Positions 1-6,054 of a DNA stretch of 13,488 nucleotides are shown piece by piece. Within the stretch, counting starts at the first letter, position 1, and each line of letters starts with the position of its first letter. Source of the stretch: Kiritimatiellales bacterium (GTDB lineage: Bacteria; Verrucomicrobiota; Kiritimatiellia; Kiritimatiellales; Pontiellaceae); assembly GCA_030625905.1 (NCBI GenBank), contig DAOUQA010000040.1, positions 1-13,488 of the forward strand, written 5' to 3'. Position numbers and translations under genes: made by a program. The notes below the pieces were generated by a model. It was not told the DNA's origin. It worked only from the letters and a program-made list of their open reading frames with translations, and ran no database searches.

Positions 1-225
1 GATTTTTCCATAGTAGATTTCGTTCGGATATTCAGAGGGCAGTTTATTCTTCCATGGCCAAACCGCTTCCATTCGCTGCCCCCAGCCCGTCTCGCCGGGC
101 TGTTTCTCCGGCAGGTCCACGTGTTCATACAATGAAGTCAGCTCGATCTTATCCGATGGGAAAATGGTGCAAACCTTCACCTCTTTCACAAATACGCATG
201 CGTCTTTCATCATTTTAATTTTCAT
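1..225 (-). CDS. Hypothetical protein, N-terminal 75 residues only
   Basis: The gene reads leftward and runs off the left edge, so only the first 75 codons are visible. The start is well supported: ATG at 225-223 is preceded by a perfect AGGAGG (the complement of 231-236) six bases upstream. The protein begins MKIKMMKDACVFVKEVKVC and continues with a run rich in Glu, Pro and Trp (for example GWGQRMEAVWPWKNK). No signal peptide or membrane segment is visible. I do not recognise the family and propose no function. It diverges from the module at 424-1411, and the two share the 226-423 intergenic region. Confidence 0.7.
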   Translation of the reverse strand, partial: MKIKMMKDACVFVKEVKVCTIFPSDKIELTSLYEHVDLPEKQPGETGWGQRMEAVWPWKNKLPSEYPNEIYYGKI

Positions 226-322
226 AAGCACCTCCTGCTAACTGGAATAAAGGTTCGACTATGGAATTTTGGGGCTGGCCTGAAAATAATATTCATCCCG
301 ACTGTCATCCTCTCTTTTTCAA

Positions 323-350
323 TTGTGTTATACGTTATTCTAAATATAAA
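323..350 (+). promoter_or_regulatory. Possible promoter of the 424-1411 module
   Basis: TTGTGT (323-328) and TATAAA (345-350) are 16 bases apart and resemble sigma-70 -35 and -10 boxes. The left arm of an 11-bp inverted repeat overlaps the -35 box. The -35 match is only partial, so this is a suggestion. Confidence 0.35.
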
Positions 351-414
351 AAATGTATTGCACAGCAGCCGGATATGTTATACAAACCCCGCATAAATAT
401 AACCGTATAACACA
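324..414. repeat. 11-bp inverted repeat plus a third copy of its core (possible operator)
   Basis: TGTGTTATACG at 324-334 is the exact reverse complement of CGTATAACACA at 404-414. The core TGTTATAC occurs a third time, in direct orientation, at 376-383. The left arm overlaps the putative -35 box. The right arm ends at the AGGA Shine-Dalgarno site (414-417) of the first gene. Such placement suits autoregulation by a module-encoded protein, as in many toxin-antitoxin operons, or an RNA stem that masks the ribosome site. The repeats are seen directly; the role is inferred. Confidence 0.5.
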
Positions 415-423
415 GGATTGATT

Positions 424-741
424 ATGGCGATTCGTGAAATATTGGAAGAAGAGCTGGAGAATTCCCTCCGCATGGAAAGGGGATACAGCGACCAACTGGA
501 TAGGCTTCCCAAAGGGAGTTTGGTGAAACGTATACGCAATCAACGCGAATACTACTACATCGTGTATCGGGACGGCGGCAAAGTCTGCCTTGATTATGTG
601 GGAAAAGAAGTCTCGGAAAAAGTGCAGGAGCAATATCGGGAGGCCAAGATAAAGCGGGCCCAGTATCGCAATCTCCGCTCCCAGATTCGTCAGCAAATAA
701 AATTTATCAGGAGAGCCCTTCGTGGAAAGCAATCAGCATAG
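424..741 (+). CDS. Small basic helical protein, putative partner of the downstream nucleotidyltransferase
   Basis: The product has 105 residues. I start at ATG 424 because AGGA (414-417) lies six bases upstream; an in-frame TTG at 418 would sit on that site. The N-terminal third is an acidic/basic helix. The middle has the pattern LPKGSL, then a basic turn, YYYIVYRDGGKV and YVGKE (about residues 28-64). This resembles the small DUF6788-type proteins that accompany nucleotidyltransferase-fold genes. The C-terminal third is a strongly basic helix rich in Arg, Lys and Gln. The last 20 bases overlap the next gene, so the two are probably translationally coupled. Antitoxin or DNA-binding regulator is a reasonable guess from the layout, but no HTH is obvious. 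The family assignment is from memory of the motif pattern. Confidence 0.8.
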   Translation: MAIREILEEELENSLRMERGYSDQLDRLPKGSLVKRIRNQREYYYIVYRDGGKVCLDYVGKEVSEKVQEQYREAKIKRAQYRNLRSQIRQQIKFIRRALRGKQSA

Positions 742-1411
742 CGTGATAATGGAAGTTCTGCATCGCTTGGAGAAAGCGGGCGTGCTTGGGCAGTTGGTCT
801 TGGTTGGAAGTTGGTGTCTTTACTTTTATCGATCCTATTTTGCGGAAGGTTCATTCTATTCCGTGTTGCGTACGCGCGATATTGATTTCCTTGTTCCAAC
901 ACCTGTCCGAAATCCGAACTCGGTGGATGTTGTTGCACTGTTGGATGATCTTGGCTTCATTCCGGAAATCAAGGCAGGTGGATACATTCAGCTGATGCAC
1001 CCCGAAGTCATGCTGGAGTTTCTTGTGGCGGAACGCGGGCGGGGATATGACAAACCCTATCCGCTCCCGCATCTGGGCATCAATGCCCAAGCCTTGCGTT
1101 TCATGGATATTGCCAACGACTCGGCGATCAATCTAGAGCACGAAGGAATTACTATTCGTGTTCCCCATCCCGCCGCATTTGCCCTGCATAAGCTGATCAT
1201 TGTTCCCCGCCGAAAGAACGAAGCCAAGGCGCTGCGCGATACAAGTAGTGCCGTTGAAATCCTGACCCTGTTGATCCGTGCAGGGGACACTGAAATGCTT
1301 CACGATCTATTGGCTGGTTTTCCCCGTACATGGAAAAAAACAATCTATCGGGTTCTTGAACAATCCGACCATGACAACCTTGCTGCGGCACTTCGGAAAC
1401 TGGATACCTGA
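722..1411 (+). CDS. Nucleotidyltransferase-fold protein (NTP_transf_8 / GSU2403-like)
   Basis: The product has 229 residues. The GTG start at 722 has AGGAGA at 709-714, seven bases upstream, inside the preceding gene. The hallmarks of a minimal nucleotidyltransferase fold are present. A Gly-Ser pair lies in LVLVGSWCLYFYR (G29, S30), two acids lie in RTRDIDFLVP (D53, D55), and a candidate third metal-binding acid lies in VMLEFLV (E99). The C-terminal half has the family's helical part with AAFALHKLIIVPRRK (about 151-165). This is the arrangement of the NTP_transf_8 group, related to AbiEii/MenT-type toxins that transfer nucleotides. The overlapping small upstream gene would be its antitoxin or regulator. 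The fold is well supported; toxin activity and target are inferred. An enzyme of another role, such as tRNA or protein nucleotidylation, cannot be excluded. Confidence 0.85.
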   Translation: MESNQHSVIMEVLHRLEKAGVLGQLVLVGSWCLYFYRSYFAEGSFYSVLRTRDIDFLVPTPVRNPNSVDVVALLDDLGFIPEIKAGGYIQLMHPEVMLEFLVAERGRGYDKPYPLPHLGINAQALRFMDIANDSAINLEHEGITIRVPHPAAFALHKLIIVPRRKNEAKALRDTSSAVEILTLLIRAGDTEMLHDLLAGFPRTWKKTIYRVLEQSDHDNLAAALRKLDT

Positions 1412-1416
1412 CTCTT

Positions 1417-1454
1417 GGAAAAGGATCGGTTCTCGGATTTAAGTATCGCGCACG
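1417..1454 (+). repeat. Dispersed 38-bp intergenic repeat, copy A
   Basis: This segment matches 4638-4675 at 30 of 38 positions. Seven of the eight differences are transitions. The strictly shared core is TTTAAGTATCGCG. It begins six bases after the nucleotidyltransferase stop codon. Both copies sit just downstream of a stop codon and in the same orientation. Function unknown. Confidence 0.55.
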
Positions 1455-1497
1455 TTTTTCTTCCCACGCATTTCCCCATGCAGTTCGGCCTTGCTAC

Positions 1498-1530
1498 AGG
1501 CGGGATCGCCGAACCCGCCTATATTTTATC
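1498..1530 (+). terminator. Probable terminator after the nucleotidyltransferase module
   Basis: AGGCGGG (1498-1504) and CCCGCCT (1514-1520) form a perfect 7-bp stem with a 9-base loop. An AT-rich tail, ATATTTTAT, follows. The T run is imperfect, so termination may be partial. It separates the two toxin-antitoxin-like modules. Confidence 0.5.
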
Positions 1531-1556
1531 GGACGCTTTCCAGTCACTTAATTTTC

Positions 1557-1621
1557 TTGACTGATAACAGTTATTTCGATTCATTCTTTTGTTGTTCTAC
1601 GACCGTGGCGCCTACCGCCAC
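1557..1621 (+). promoter_or_regulatory. Putative control region of the HI1419/HI1420-type pair
   Basis: A TTGACT -35-like box (1557-1562) is followed by the odd-centred palindrome ATAACAGTTAT (1564-1574). A 6-bp hairpin, GTGGCG (1605-1610) / CGCCAC (1616-1621), follows 33 bases before the toxin start. No convincing -10 box is at the standard distance. Either symmetric element could be the operator for the HTH antitoxin. Confidence 0.3.
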
Positions 1622-1654
1622 ATCCCAGAATCGACGTTGACAATGGAAACATAA

Positions 1655-1987
1655 ATGTTACCTTCCGCTAAATACGAGATCCGAGAATATACCGAAGGCG
1701 GTAATTTCCCGTTCAAAAAATGGCTTGACGGACTTGATGCGGTGACAGCGGCGCGAATCGACCCCTATGTACGCCGCATGGGAAACGGCAACTTCGGTGA
1801 TTCGAAACCGGTCGGCGGAGGGGTGCAGGAATTGCGGATGCATTTTGGCGCAGGCTATCGGGTCTACTATAGTAGGGATGGTAGCACGGTCATTATCCTG
1901 TTGGGTGGCGGATCGAAACGCAAGCAGGCCGCCGATATTACCGCCGCAAAAAAACGGTGGGCGGCATACGTAAAAACGAGGAAATAA
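1655..1987 (+). CDS. RelE/ParE-superfamily toxin, HI1419 (Gp49-like) type
   Basis: The product has 110 residues, the usual length for this toxin family. GGAAA at 1645-1649, five bases before ATG 1655, is a modest ribosome site. Recognisable blocks are FPFKKWLDGLD near residues 18-28, QELRMHFGAGYRVYYSRDG (58-76) and the strand-turn-helix LLGGGSKRKQAADITAAK (82-99). These match the 'addiction module killer protein' group typified by HI1419, a RelE-like fold expected to cut mRNA on the ribosome. The toxin lies before its antitoxin, as in HigBA systems and the HI1419/HI1420 pair. The antitoxin starts one base after the toxin stop, so the two are cotranscribed. Activity has not been shown for this copy, but no expected block is missing. 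Confidence 0.9.
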   Translation: MLPSAKYEIREYTEGGNFPFKKWLDGLDAVTAARIDPYVRRMGNGNFGDSKPVGGGVQELRMHFGAGYRVYYSRDGSTVIILLGGGSKRKQAADITAAKKRWAAYVKTRK

Positions 1988-1988
1988 A

Positions 1989-2309
1989 ATGGCATTAACG
2001 AGAAGCTACAAAGAAACTGTACTGGAACGGCTTCGGGAAGAGCCTGAATTCAGGGAGGCACTTTATGCGGAAGCAATCACCGTTCTGCTGGGAGGCGAGC
2101 AGAGTGTGGCCTTTTCCATGCTCCGCGATCTGGTGCACGCATCGATCACTTTCAAGCGGCTGGCGGAAGAAACCGGCATCAGCGAAAAATCCCTGCACCG
2201 AATGCTCGGCACAAACGGCAACCCAACGATCCAGAACATTGGGAAAATCTTGCAGGCCATCCAACACGACCTAGGTTATGTTCCACAAGTAACCGTGAGT
2301 GCGGCGTGA
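1989..2309 (+). CDS. HTH antitoxin, HI1420 type
   Basis: The product has 106 residues and starts at ATG 1989, one base after the toxin stop. GAGGAAA (1978-1984), at the toxin 3' end, serves as ribosome site. The N-terminal part (SYKETVLERLREEPEFREALYAEA in segments, residues 6-29) is the usual helical neck of the 'addiction module antidote' family. A Cro/C1-type helix-turn-helix spans about 54-75 (FKRLAEETGISEKSLHRMLG), followed by NPTIQNIGKILQAI. It should neutralise the toxin by direct contact and bind an operator upstream of 1655. The length and order are complete, so the pair is probably functional. Confidence 0.9.
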   Translation: MALTRSYKETVLERLREEPEFREALYAEAITVLLGGEQSVAFSMLRDLVHASITFKRLAEETGISEKSLHRMLGTNGNPTIQNIGKILQAIQHDLGYVPQVTVSAA

Positions 2310-2346
2310 GCGAAGAACTCGGCATGGAAGCCGTCCGCAAGATCGA

Positions 2347-2369
2347 AGTCGGCGGCTTCCCCGCCGACT
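2347..2369 (+). terminator. Hairpin after the toxin-antitoxin pair
   Basis: AGTCGGCGG (2347-2355) pairs perfectly with CCGCCGACT (2361-2369) around a 5-base loop. It is GC-rich and 37 bases past the antitoxin stop. No T run follows, so it may be an mRNA-stabilising stem or a weak terminator. Confidence 0.4.
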
Positions 2370-2440
2370 CTCCTGAAGGGGAAATATTATGATATCAACT
2401 TGCCCCGTCGCTAGTTAGATTCTCAATAGCATCCAGATCT

Positions 2441-3409
2441 ATGAACCCCGTTTTTCCATCCCCTCTTTTTCCGTTGAGCCTTGGGACCGCCACCTACGGC
2501 GTGGATCCGGATGAGGCCACCTCGTTCACTATGCTGGATTGCTTTGCGGAGGCGGGCGGAAACCAGCTGGACACGGCAAGAGTCTATTCCGACTGGGTGC
2601 CGGGCGAAACCGGCCGGAGCGAAAAGCTGCTTGGCCGCTGGCTGAAAAGCCGTGGTTGCCGGGAAAGAATGCTGATTGCTACCAAAGGGGGGCATCCCCC
2701 GATGGATAACATGACCCGGGTGCGCATGAACGAAGCAGAGCTGATCCACGATATTGATCTGAGCCGGAAGGCACTCGGAATAGACATGATCGATCTCTAC
2801 TGGTTGCACCGCGATGACATTAACCAACCCGTCGGACATTTGCTAGAGACCCTGGAATCGTTCCGCGAAAAGGGCTGGATTGCCGCCTACGGGGGTTCGA
2901 ACTTTTCCACAGCCCGACTGGAAGAGGCCCAACGTTTTGCACAGGATCAGGGGATTCCGGGATTCGTTGCGAGCCAGCCGATGGCATGCCTCGGAGCACA
3001 ATACCGCAAGCCGTTGGAAATTCCGCTACTTGAAAAGCTCGATGAATCCGGAGAGGCGTTTCTTGCCCGATCAGGAACGCTGCTTTTCCCGTATTCGTCG
3101 CAGGCGACCGGCTATTACGAAAAAGTGGCCCTCTGGGGTGCGGAGTCGGAAAAGCTGAAAGACCATCCTTTCAACACGCCCGGAAACAATACGATTGCGG
3201 CCAGGCTTGTCGCGCTTTCGACTGAATCGGATTATTCGGTATCGGCCCTCACACTGGCATGGTGGCGCACCAAGCCCTATACCGTCCAGCCCATCATTGG
3301 ATGCAGGACGATGGAGCAATTGGACGATTCGCTCGATAGCCTGAAGGTGGATGAAGCAACGCTGCAAATCCTCGCATCGATTGAAGACGGAATCGACCAA
3401 GGGGTTTGA
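2441..3409 (+). CDS. Aldo/keto reductase
   Basis: The product has 322 residues, standard for an NADP(H)-dependent aldo/keto reductase TIM barrel. The catalytic tetrad is visible: D44 and Y49 in LDTARVY, K82 in IATKGG, and H123 in DLYWLHRDD. The late cofactor-binding part is present as IIGCRTMEQLDDSL (about 286-299). It should reduce aldehydes or ketones (sugars or aromatic aldehydes) in the cytoplasm. The sequence resembles general stress or catabolic AKRs such as the IolS/YajO group, and the substrate cannot be read off. I see no good Shine-Dalgarno site before ATG 2441, yet the homology begins right at this start (PLSLGTATYG). It stands alone: the upstream pair ends with a hairpin and the next gene is 363 bp away. 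Confidence 0.93.
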   Translation: MNPVFPSPLFPLSLGTATYGVDPDEATSFTMLDCFAEAGGNQLDTARVYSDWVPGETGRSEKLLGRWLKSRGCRERMLIATKGGHPPMDNMTRVRMNEAELIHDIDLSRKALGIDMIDLYWLHRDDINQPVGHLLETLESFREKGWIAAYGGSNFSTARLEEAQRFAQDQGIPGFVASQPMACLGAQYRKPLEIPLLEKLDESGEAFLARSGTLLFPYSSQATGYYEKVALWGAESEKLKDHPFNTPGNNTIAARLVALSTESDYSVSALTLAWWRTKPYTVQPIIGCRTMEQLDDSLDSLKVDEATLQILASIEDGIDQGV

Positions 3410-3772
3410 CCTGATTAAGGAGATGGCCTGTTCCCGAACCGAAGTTCCCTTGGGCTCGTATAAAATTAAGGAATGCTCGGCCGTGACTTTTTCAGCCTAC
3501 TAGTGCAATTTCCCTCTTCTTACGCGTTATTAATCCGGCATGCAGATACGTAGCAGGAGTCGATGTAGCAACGCTTCACCTGACCAACGGGAGGGCCATG
3601 AGCGCTGCGAATGATAATTTGCGAATGCAAATAATGACCGGCGGGAATGCTTCAAGCGTTTTCGCTCGCGACAAGTCGTTTTCCCCCTGCGGGGGTGAAA
3701 CGACACTACACCGAAGTATATTTAATGCCGTATTAAAATGAATGGACAGTTTTAACAAAAGGATCACAGACC
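3410..3772. other. 363-bp intergenic region with inverted repeats
   Basis: No convincing gene is present on either strand. ATTTGC (3617-3622) and GCAAAT (3627-3632) form an inverted repeat, with an extra GCGAATG nearby. A longer stem occupies 3675-3704. TATATT at 3718-3723 may be the -10 box for the 3773 gene. Otherwise I see nothing. Confidence 0.6.
3675..3704. repeat. Long imperfect hairpin upstream of the TPR-like gene
   Basis: GTCGTTT (3675-3681) pairs with AAACGAC (3698-3704), and inside it CCCCC pairs with GGGGG around a short loop. A small internal mismatch separates the two stems. There is no T run. It could be a REP-like element, an operator or a transcription stop; the sequence does not decide. 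Confidence 0.4.
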
Positions 3773-4612
3773 ATGCTTTCACTTTTAATTTCAATATTGG
3801 CTTCTTTCGCACTGGTTGGTGCCTTAACCGCCACAGATGTAAACAAGGGGACAACGATCTTCTTCGGCATTGCCGGATTCATTGCCGTGTTTTTTCTGGT
3901 CGGGTTTCTGGTCCGGAAAAAAATTGAAAAAACCCAGAATGAGCTTCAGGAAATCATGATGGCCGGGCAGCGGCGGATGAATCGGAAGGTTCAACAATTC
4001 CAGAGCAAACCCGGCGGAAACATTAAGCTGATACAACGCCAGATTGAGGCGGATCAGAAGGTCATTTATAAACAGGGGCTTGATTTCACCCAGCGCCTTG
4101 AACCCTTTAAAAAGTGGTCTCTGCTGATGGGCAGGCAGATTGCGACCCTGCGCTTGCAGTTTCTCTATCAACTCAAGGAATTTGACCAGGTTGATCAGAT
4201 TTTCGCCACCGGAGGACTCTTCAAGGGTCCGATGATGATGGAGCCCATGATGGTGGCCATGAAAATGGCGCGGCAGTATAAGAACAAGGATGTGGCAGGT
4301 GTGGAAAAAACCTTCAAACGTCGTATTAAATGGTTTCGGAGCGATCGCGGCACCTTGCTCTACGGACTGATGTCATGGATTTTCGTTAAAGAAGGCGAAC
4401 CCGAAAAAGCACGGCAACTTTTGATTAAAGCGAAAGACGTCACAGGAAACGAGACCTTCACCCGCAACTGGGAATGGCTCTCCAACGATAAAGTAAAAAG
4501 TTTCTCCAACGCGGGACTGGGTGAAGAATGGTACGGCCTCTATCTAGAAAATCCGCCGACCCCCAAGCCGCAGCGGGTGCGTGGGAATGCACAAAAAGGG
4601 CGCAGGTTTTAG
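3773..4612 (+). CDS. Membrane-anchored protein with coiled-coil and TPR-like helices
   Basis: The product has 279 residues. An AGGA lies about nine bases before ATG 3773. Two hydrophobic segments (about 1-20 and 28-48) form a hairpin in the inner membrane. A basic, Gln/Glu-rich helix with coiled-coil character follows (50-100). The rest is helical, with repeat-like pairs (about 124-145 and 165-222, for example GEPEKARQLLIKAKDV) that resemble tetratricopeptide repeats. The C-terminal end is basic and Pro-rich (PPTPKPQRVRGNAQKGRR). With two membrane passes and the N-terminus inside, the soluble part would face the cytoplasm. A scaffold or assembly role is plausible for TPR proteins, but I cannot name a partner. 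Not recognised as a known gene. Confidence 0.8.
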   Translation: MLSLLISILASFALVGALTATDVNKGTTIFFGIAGFIAVFFLVGFLVRKKIEKTQNELQEIMMAGQRRMNRKVQQFQSKPGGNIKLIQRQIEADQKVIYKQGLDFTQRLEPFKKWSLLMGRQIATLRLQFLYQLKEFDQVDQIFATGGLFKGPMMMEPMMVAMKMARQYKNKDVAGVEKTFKRRIKWFRSDRGTLLYGLMSWIFVKEGEPEKARQLLIKAKDVTGNETFTRNWEWLSNDKVKSFSNAGLGEEWYGLYLENPPTPKPQRVRGNAQKGRRF

Positions 4613-4637
4613 CGCACCCCAACTTCCAATGGGTCCG

Positions 4638-4675
4638 GGAAAAGGGCCGGTCTTCGGGTTTAAGTATCGCGTGCC
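4638..4675 (+). repeat. Dispersed 38-bp intergenic repeat, copy B
   Basis: This is the partner of 1417-1454, with 30 of 38 positions shared, including TTTAAGTATCGCG. It lies 25 bases after the stop of the TPR-like gene and about 60 bases before the PDZ-like gene. It could contribute a promoter (TAAGTAT as a -10-like box), but no clear -35 box accompanies it. Confidence 0.55.
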
Positions 4676-4734
4676 TTTCAATTCCCCCTTCCACTTTCCG
4701 GCAAGCTTTGCTAATTTGGTGCCCGGTGGACGCA

Positions 4735-5538
4735 ATGAAAATTCGTGTGGTTTACATTCTGATTGCTACGGCCTTGGGAACCGGCATGGCTTATCGCCAC
4801 CAGCGCAACGTAGCTCGTCAAAATCTTCCTGAAGTCGCCCCGGTGCAGGCCGCCCAACCGGTCGAGCCAAACGAACCGGGGCGGAACATGCGCCCGATGA
4901 TCCCCCGTGCATCAGGAGCCAGCCCAAAACCTAGACAAATCATGGCATCGGCGAAGGCTCCTTCCCCGCCAACCGAAACCCAATCCAGGACCGCGTCGGC
5001 GAACAACCAAGCCATGCAATATTGGGGGAGAGTGGCTCAACGCTTTAGTCAACAACAGGAACAGCTTAACCGCGAAACCGATCCGGACAAGCGCATGAAT
5101 CTAATTCGGGCAATGGCTAGGAATGTCCGAATGGACACGCCCAGCACACTTGACTGGGCCATGGGTCTGGAGGATCCGGAAGAGCGCCAAGCAGCCTTTG
5201 AAGCCATCGCCGACAATGCGCTGACAGGTATCGGAGCAAGAATCGAGATGGATGAAACCGGACTTCCTAAAATCAGGGAAACCACCATTCTAAGCGCCGT
5301 TGCATCCACTGGACAGGTCGAACCGGGAGACTACATTTCGGGAATGGTGAACGGTGACGGATCGGTCGTTTACTTCAAAGACCGCCCCGTCCGGCAAATC
5401 GTGCAGTTTCTTCGCGGCCAAGCCGGAACCGAAATACAACTGCTCATGGAAAGAGTGCCGGCCGATGGCAGTGCCGAACCCTATTCATTTGATGTCGCTG
5501 TCCAAAGATCCATGATCGTTGTGAGCCCGCCATTTTGA
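4735..5538 (+). CDS. Exported or membrane-anchored PDZ-like protein
   Basis: The open frame extends upstream to 4528, but I place the start at ATG 4735. GGTGGA (4725-4730) precedes it, and it yields a hydrophobic N-terminus (VVYILIATALGTGMAY, residues 5-20) that looks like a signal anchor. The 267-residue product then has a Pro/Ala-rich linker (30-92), a charged helical part (95-165) and a PDZ-like domain (about 168-262). The PDZ-like part shows ILSAVASTGQVEPGDYI, then a hairpin, VRQIVQFLRGQAGTEIQLL and a final strand near FDVAVQRSMIVV. This is the order seen in PDZ domains of periplasmic proteases, but no protease domain is attached. It probably binds peptide ends in the periplasm, perhaps as an adaptor. 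Partner unknown. Confidence 0.75.
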   Translation: MKIRVVYILIATALGTGMAYRHQRNVARQNLPEVAPVQAAQPVEPNEPGRNMRPMIPRASGASPKPRQIMASAKAPSPPTETQSRTASANNQAMQYWGRVAQRFSQQQEQLNRETDPDKRMNLIRAMARNVRMDTPSTLDWAMGLEDPEERQAAFEAIADNALTGIGARIEMDETGLPKIRETTILSAVASTGQVEPGDYISGMVNGDGSVVYFKDRPVRQIVQFLRGQAGTEIQLLMERVPADGSAEPYSFDVAVQRSMIVVSPPF

Positions 5539-6054
5539 TTTCTGCAGGATTGGGATCCGGTTTTAAGATTGCTTTAGCCTTCCCTCCCGAAGACTACGGG
5601 AAAATCCCCCTCATTTAGCCTTTCGCTCAATTCGTTTCTTTCCCATGGCCCTGCTTTCGCGAACCGATTATTATCCGGGTCTTGATGAAGAGCCGCTCCT
5701 CCTTCCCGGGTCTGTTTCTACTATAAAAGAGCCATGCAGGGAATGCCGGGAGATCTACTGGTCCGATGTGCCCGATGAGGATGCAGGGGTCTATACGATC
5801 GATATAAGCTGGCTCTACTAGCATTTTCCCAAACCAATCGATATGGAAACCACCTCCGTCATTTTTCCGGGGGCGGGGGCTTCCCGTCCATAGACGCACT
5901 CGAGCAGTGACGGGAGAAAAAGCGGGCCTCTTTCGCTAGCATGCCATCTGAAAATAATGTGCTATCGGCATTGCCATTCCCGGGGAATACCTATAAAAAA
6001 CGCCGTGAATTCACAAGTCGAAAGGGATTTGTGCATATTCCCGGGGGAGGAACC
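5539..6054. other. 516-bp region without a convincing gene
   Basis: A 5-bp hairpin (TCCCG 5585-5589 / CGGGA 5597-5601) follows the PDZ-like gene. TCCCGTC (5882-5888) and GACGGGA (5909-5915) form a longer-range inverted repeat about 140 bases before the glycosyltransferase start. One short frame (5645-5821) is listed separately. The glycosyltransferase frame is open back to 5941, but that extension lacks a ribosome site. Confidence 0.55.
5645..5821 (+). CDS. Possible 58-residue open reading frame, unknown
   Basis: ATG 5645 to TAG 5821 encodes an acidic peptide starting MALLSRTDYYPGLDEEPLLL. It contains a Cys pair (PCRECREIYW) and ends YTIDISWLY. Its composition is protein-like, but no Shine-Dalgarno site precedes it and I know no relative. 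It may be a small real gene, the remnant of a longer one, or chance. Confidence 0.22.
   Translation: MALLSRTDYYPGLDEEPLLLPGSVSTIKEPCRECREIYWSDVPDEDAGVYTIDISWLY

Noticed and set aside
250..262. GGTTCGACT resembling a tRNA T-loop
   Set aside because: The matching CC arm, anticodon stem and acceptor stem are absent around it.
340..732. 130-residue minus-strand frame opposite the 424-741 gene
   Set aside because: It lies almost wholly antisense to a gene with a good ribosome site and an overlapping partner. It has no ribosome site of its own and the composition looks unnatural.
1555..1655. Chromosomal integron attC site near the toxin-antitoxin pair
   Set aside because: Such pairs often sit in integron cassettes, but I found no paired RYYYAAC and GTTRRRY ends around it.
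2310..2391. Short frame overlapping the antitoxin stop (about 28 residues)
   Set aside because: It is too short, it contains the perfect hairpin at 2347-2369, and it has no recognisable relative.
3576..3854. 92-residue minus-strand frame
   Set aside because: It overlaps the start of the TPR-like gene and its hairpin region, without a ribosome site or protein-like pattern.
4528..4734. Upstream extension of the PDZ-like frame
   Set aside because: It overlaps the preceding gene, crosses the dispersed repeat and would bury the signal anchor that starts at 4735.
5941..6054. Upstream extension of the glycosyltransferase frame by 38 residues
   Set aside because: There is no ribosome site at 5941, while GGGGGAGG directly precedes ATG 6055 and family homology begins after it.
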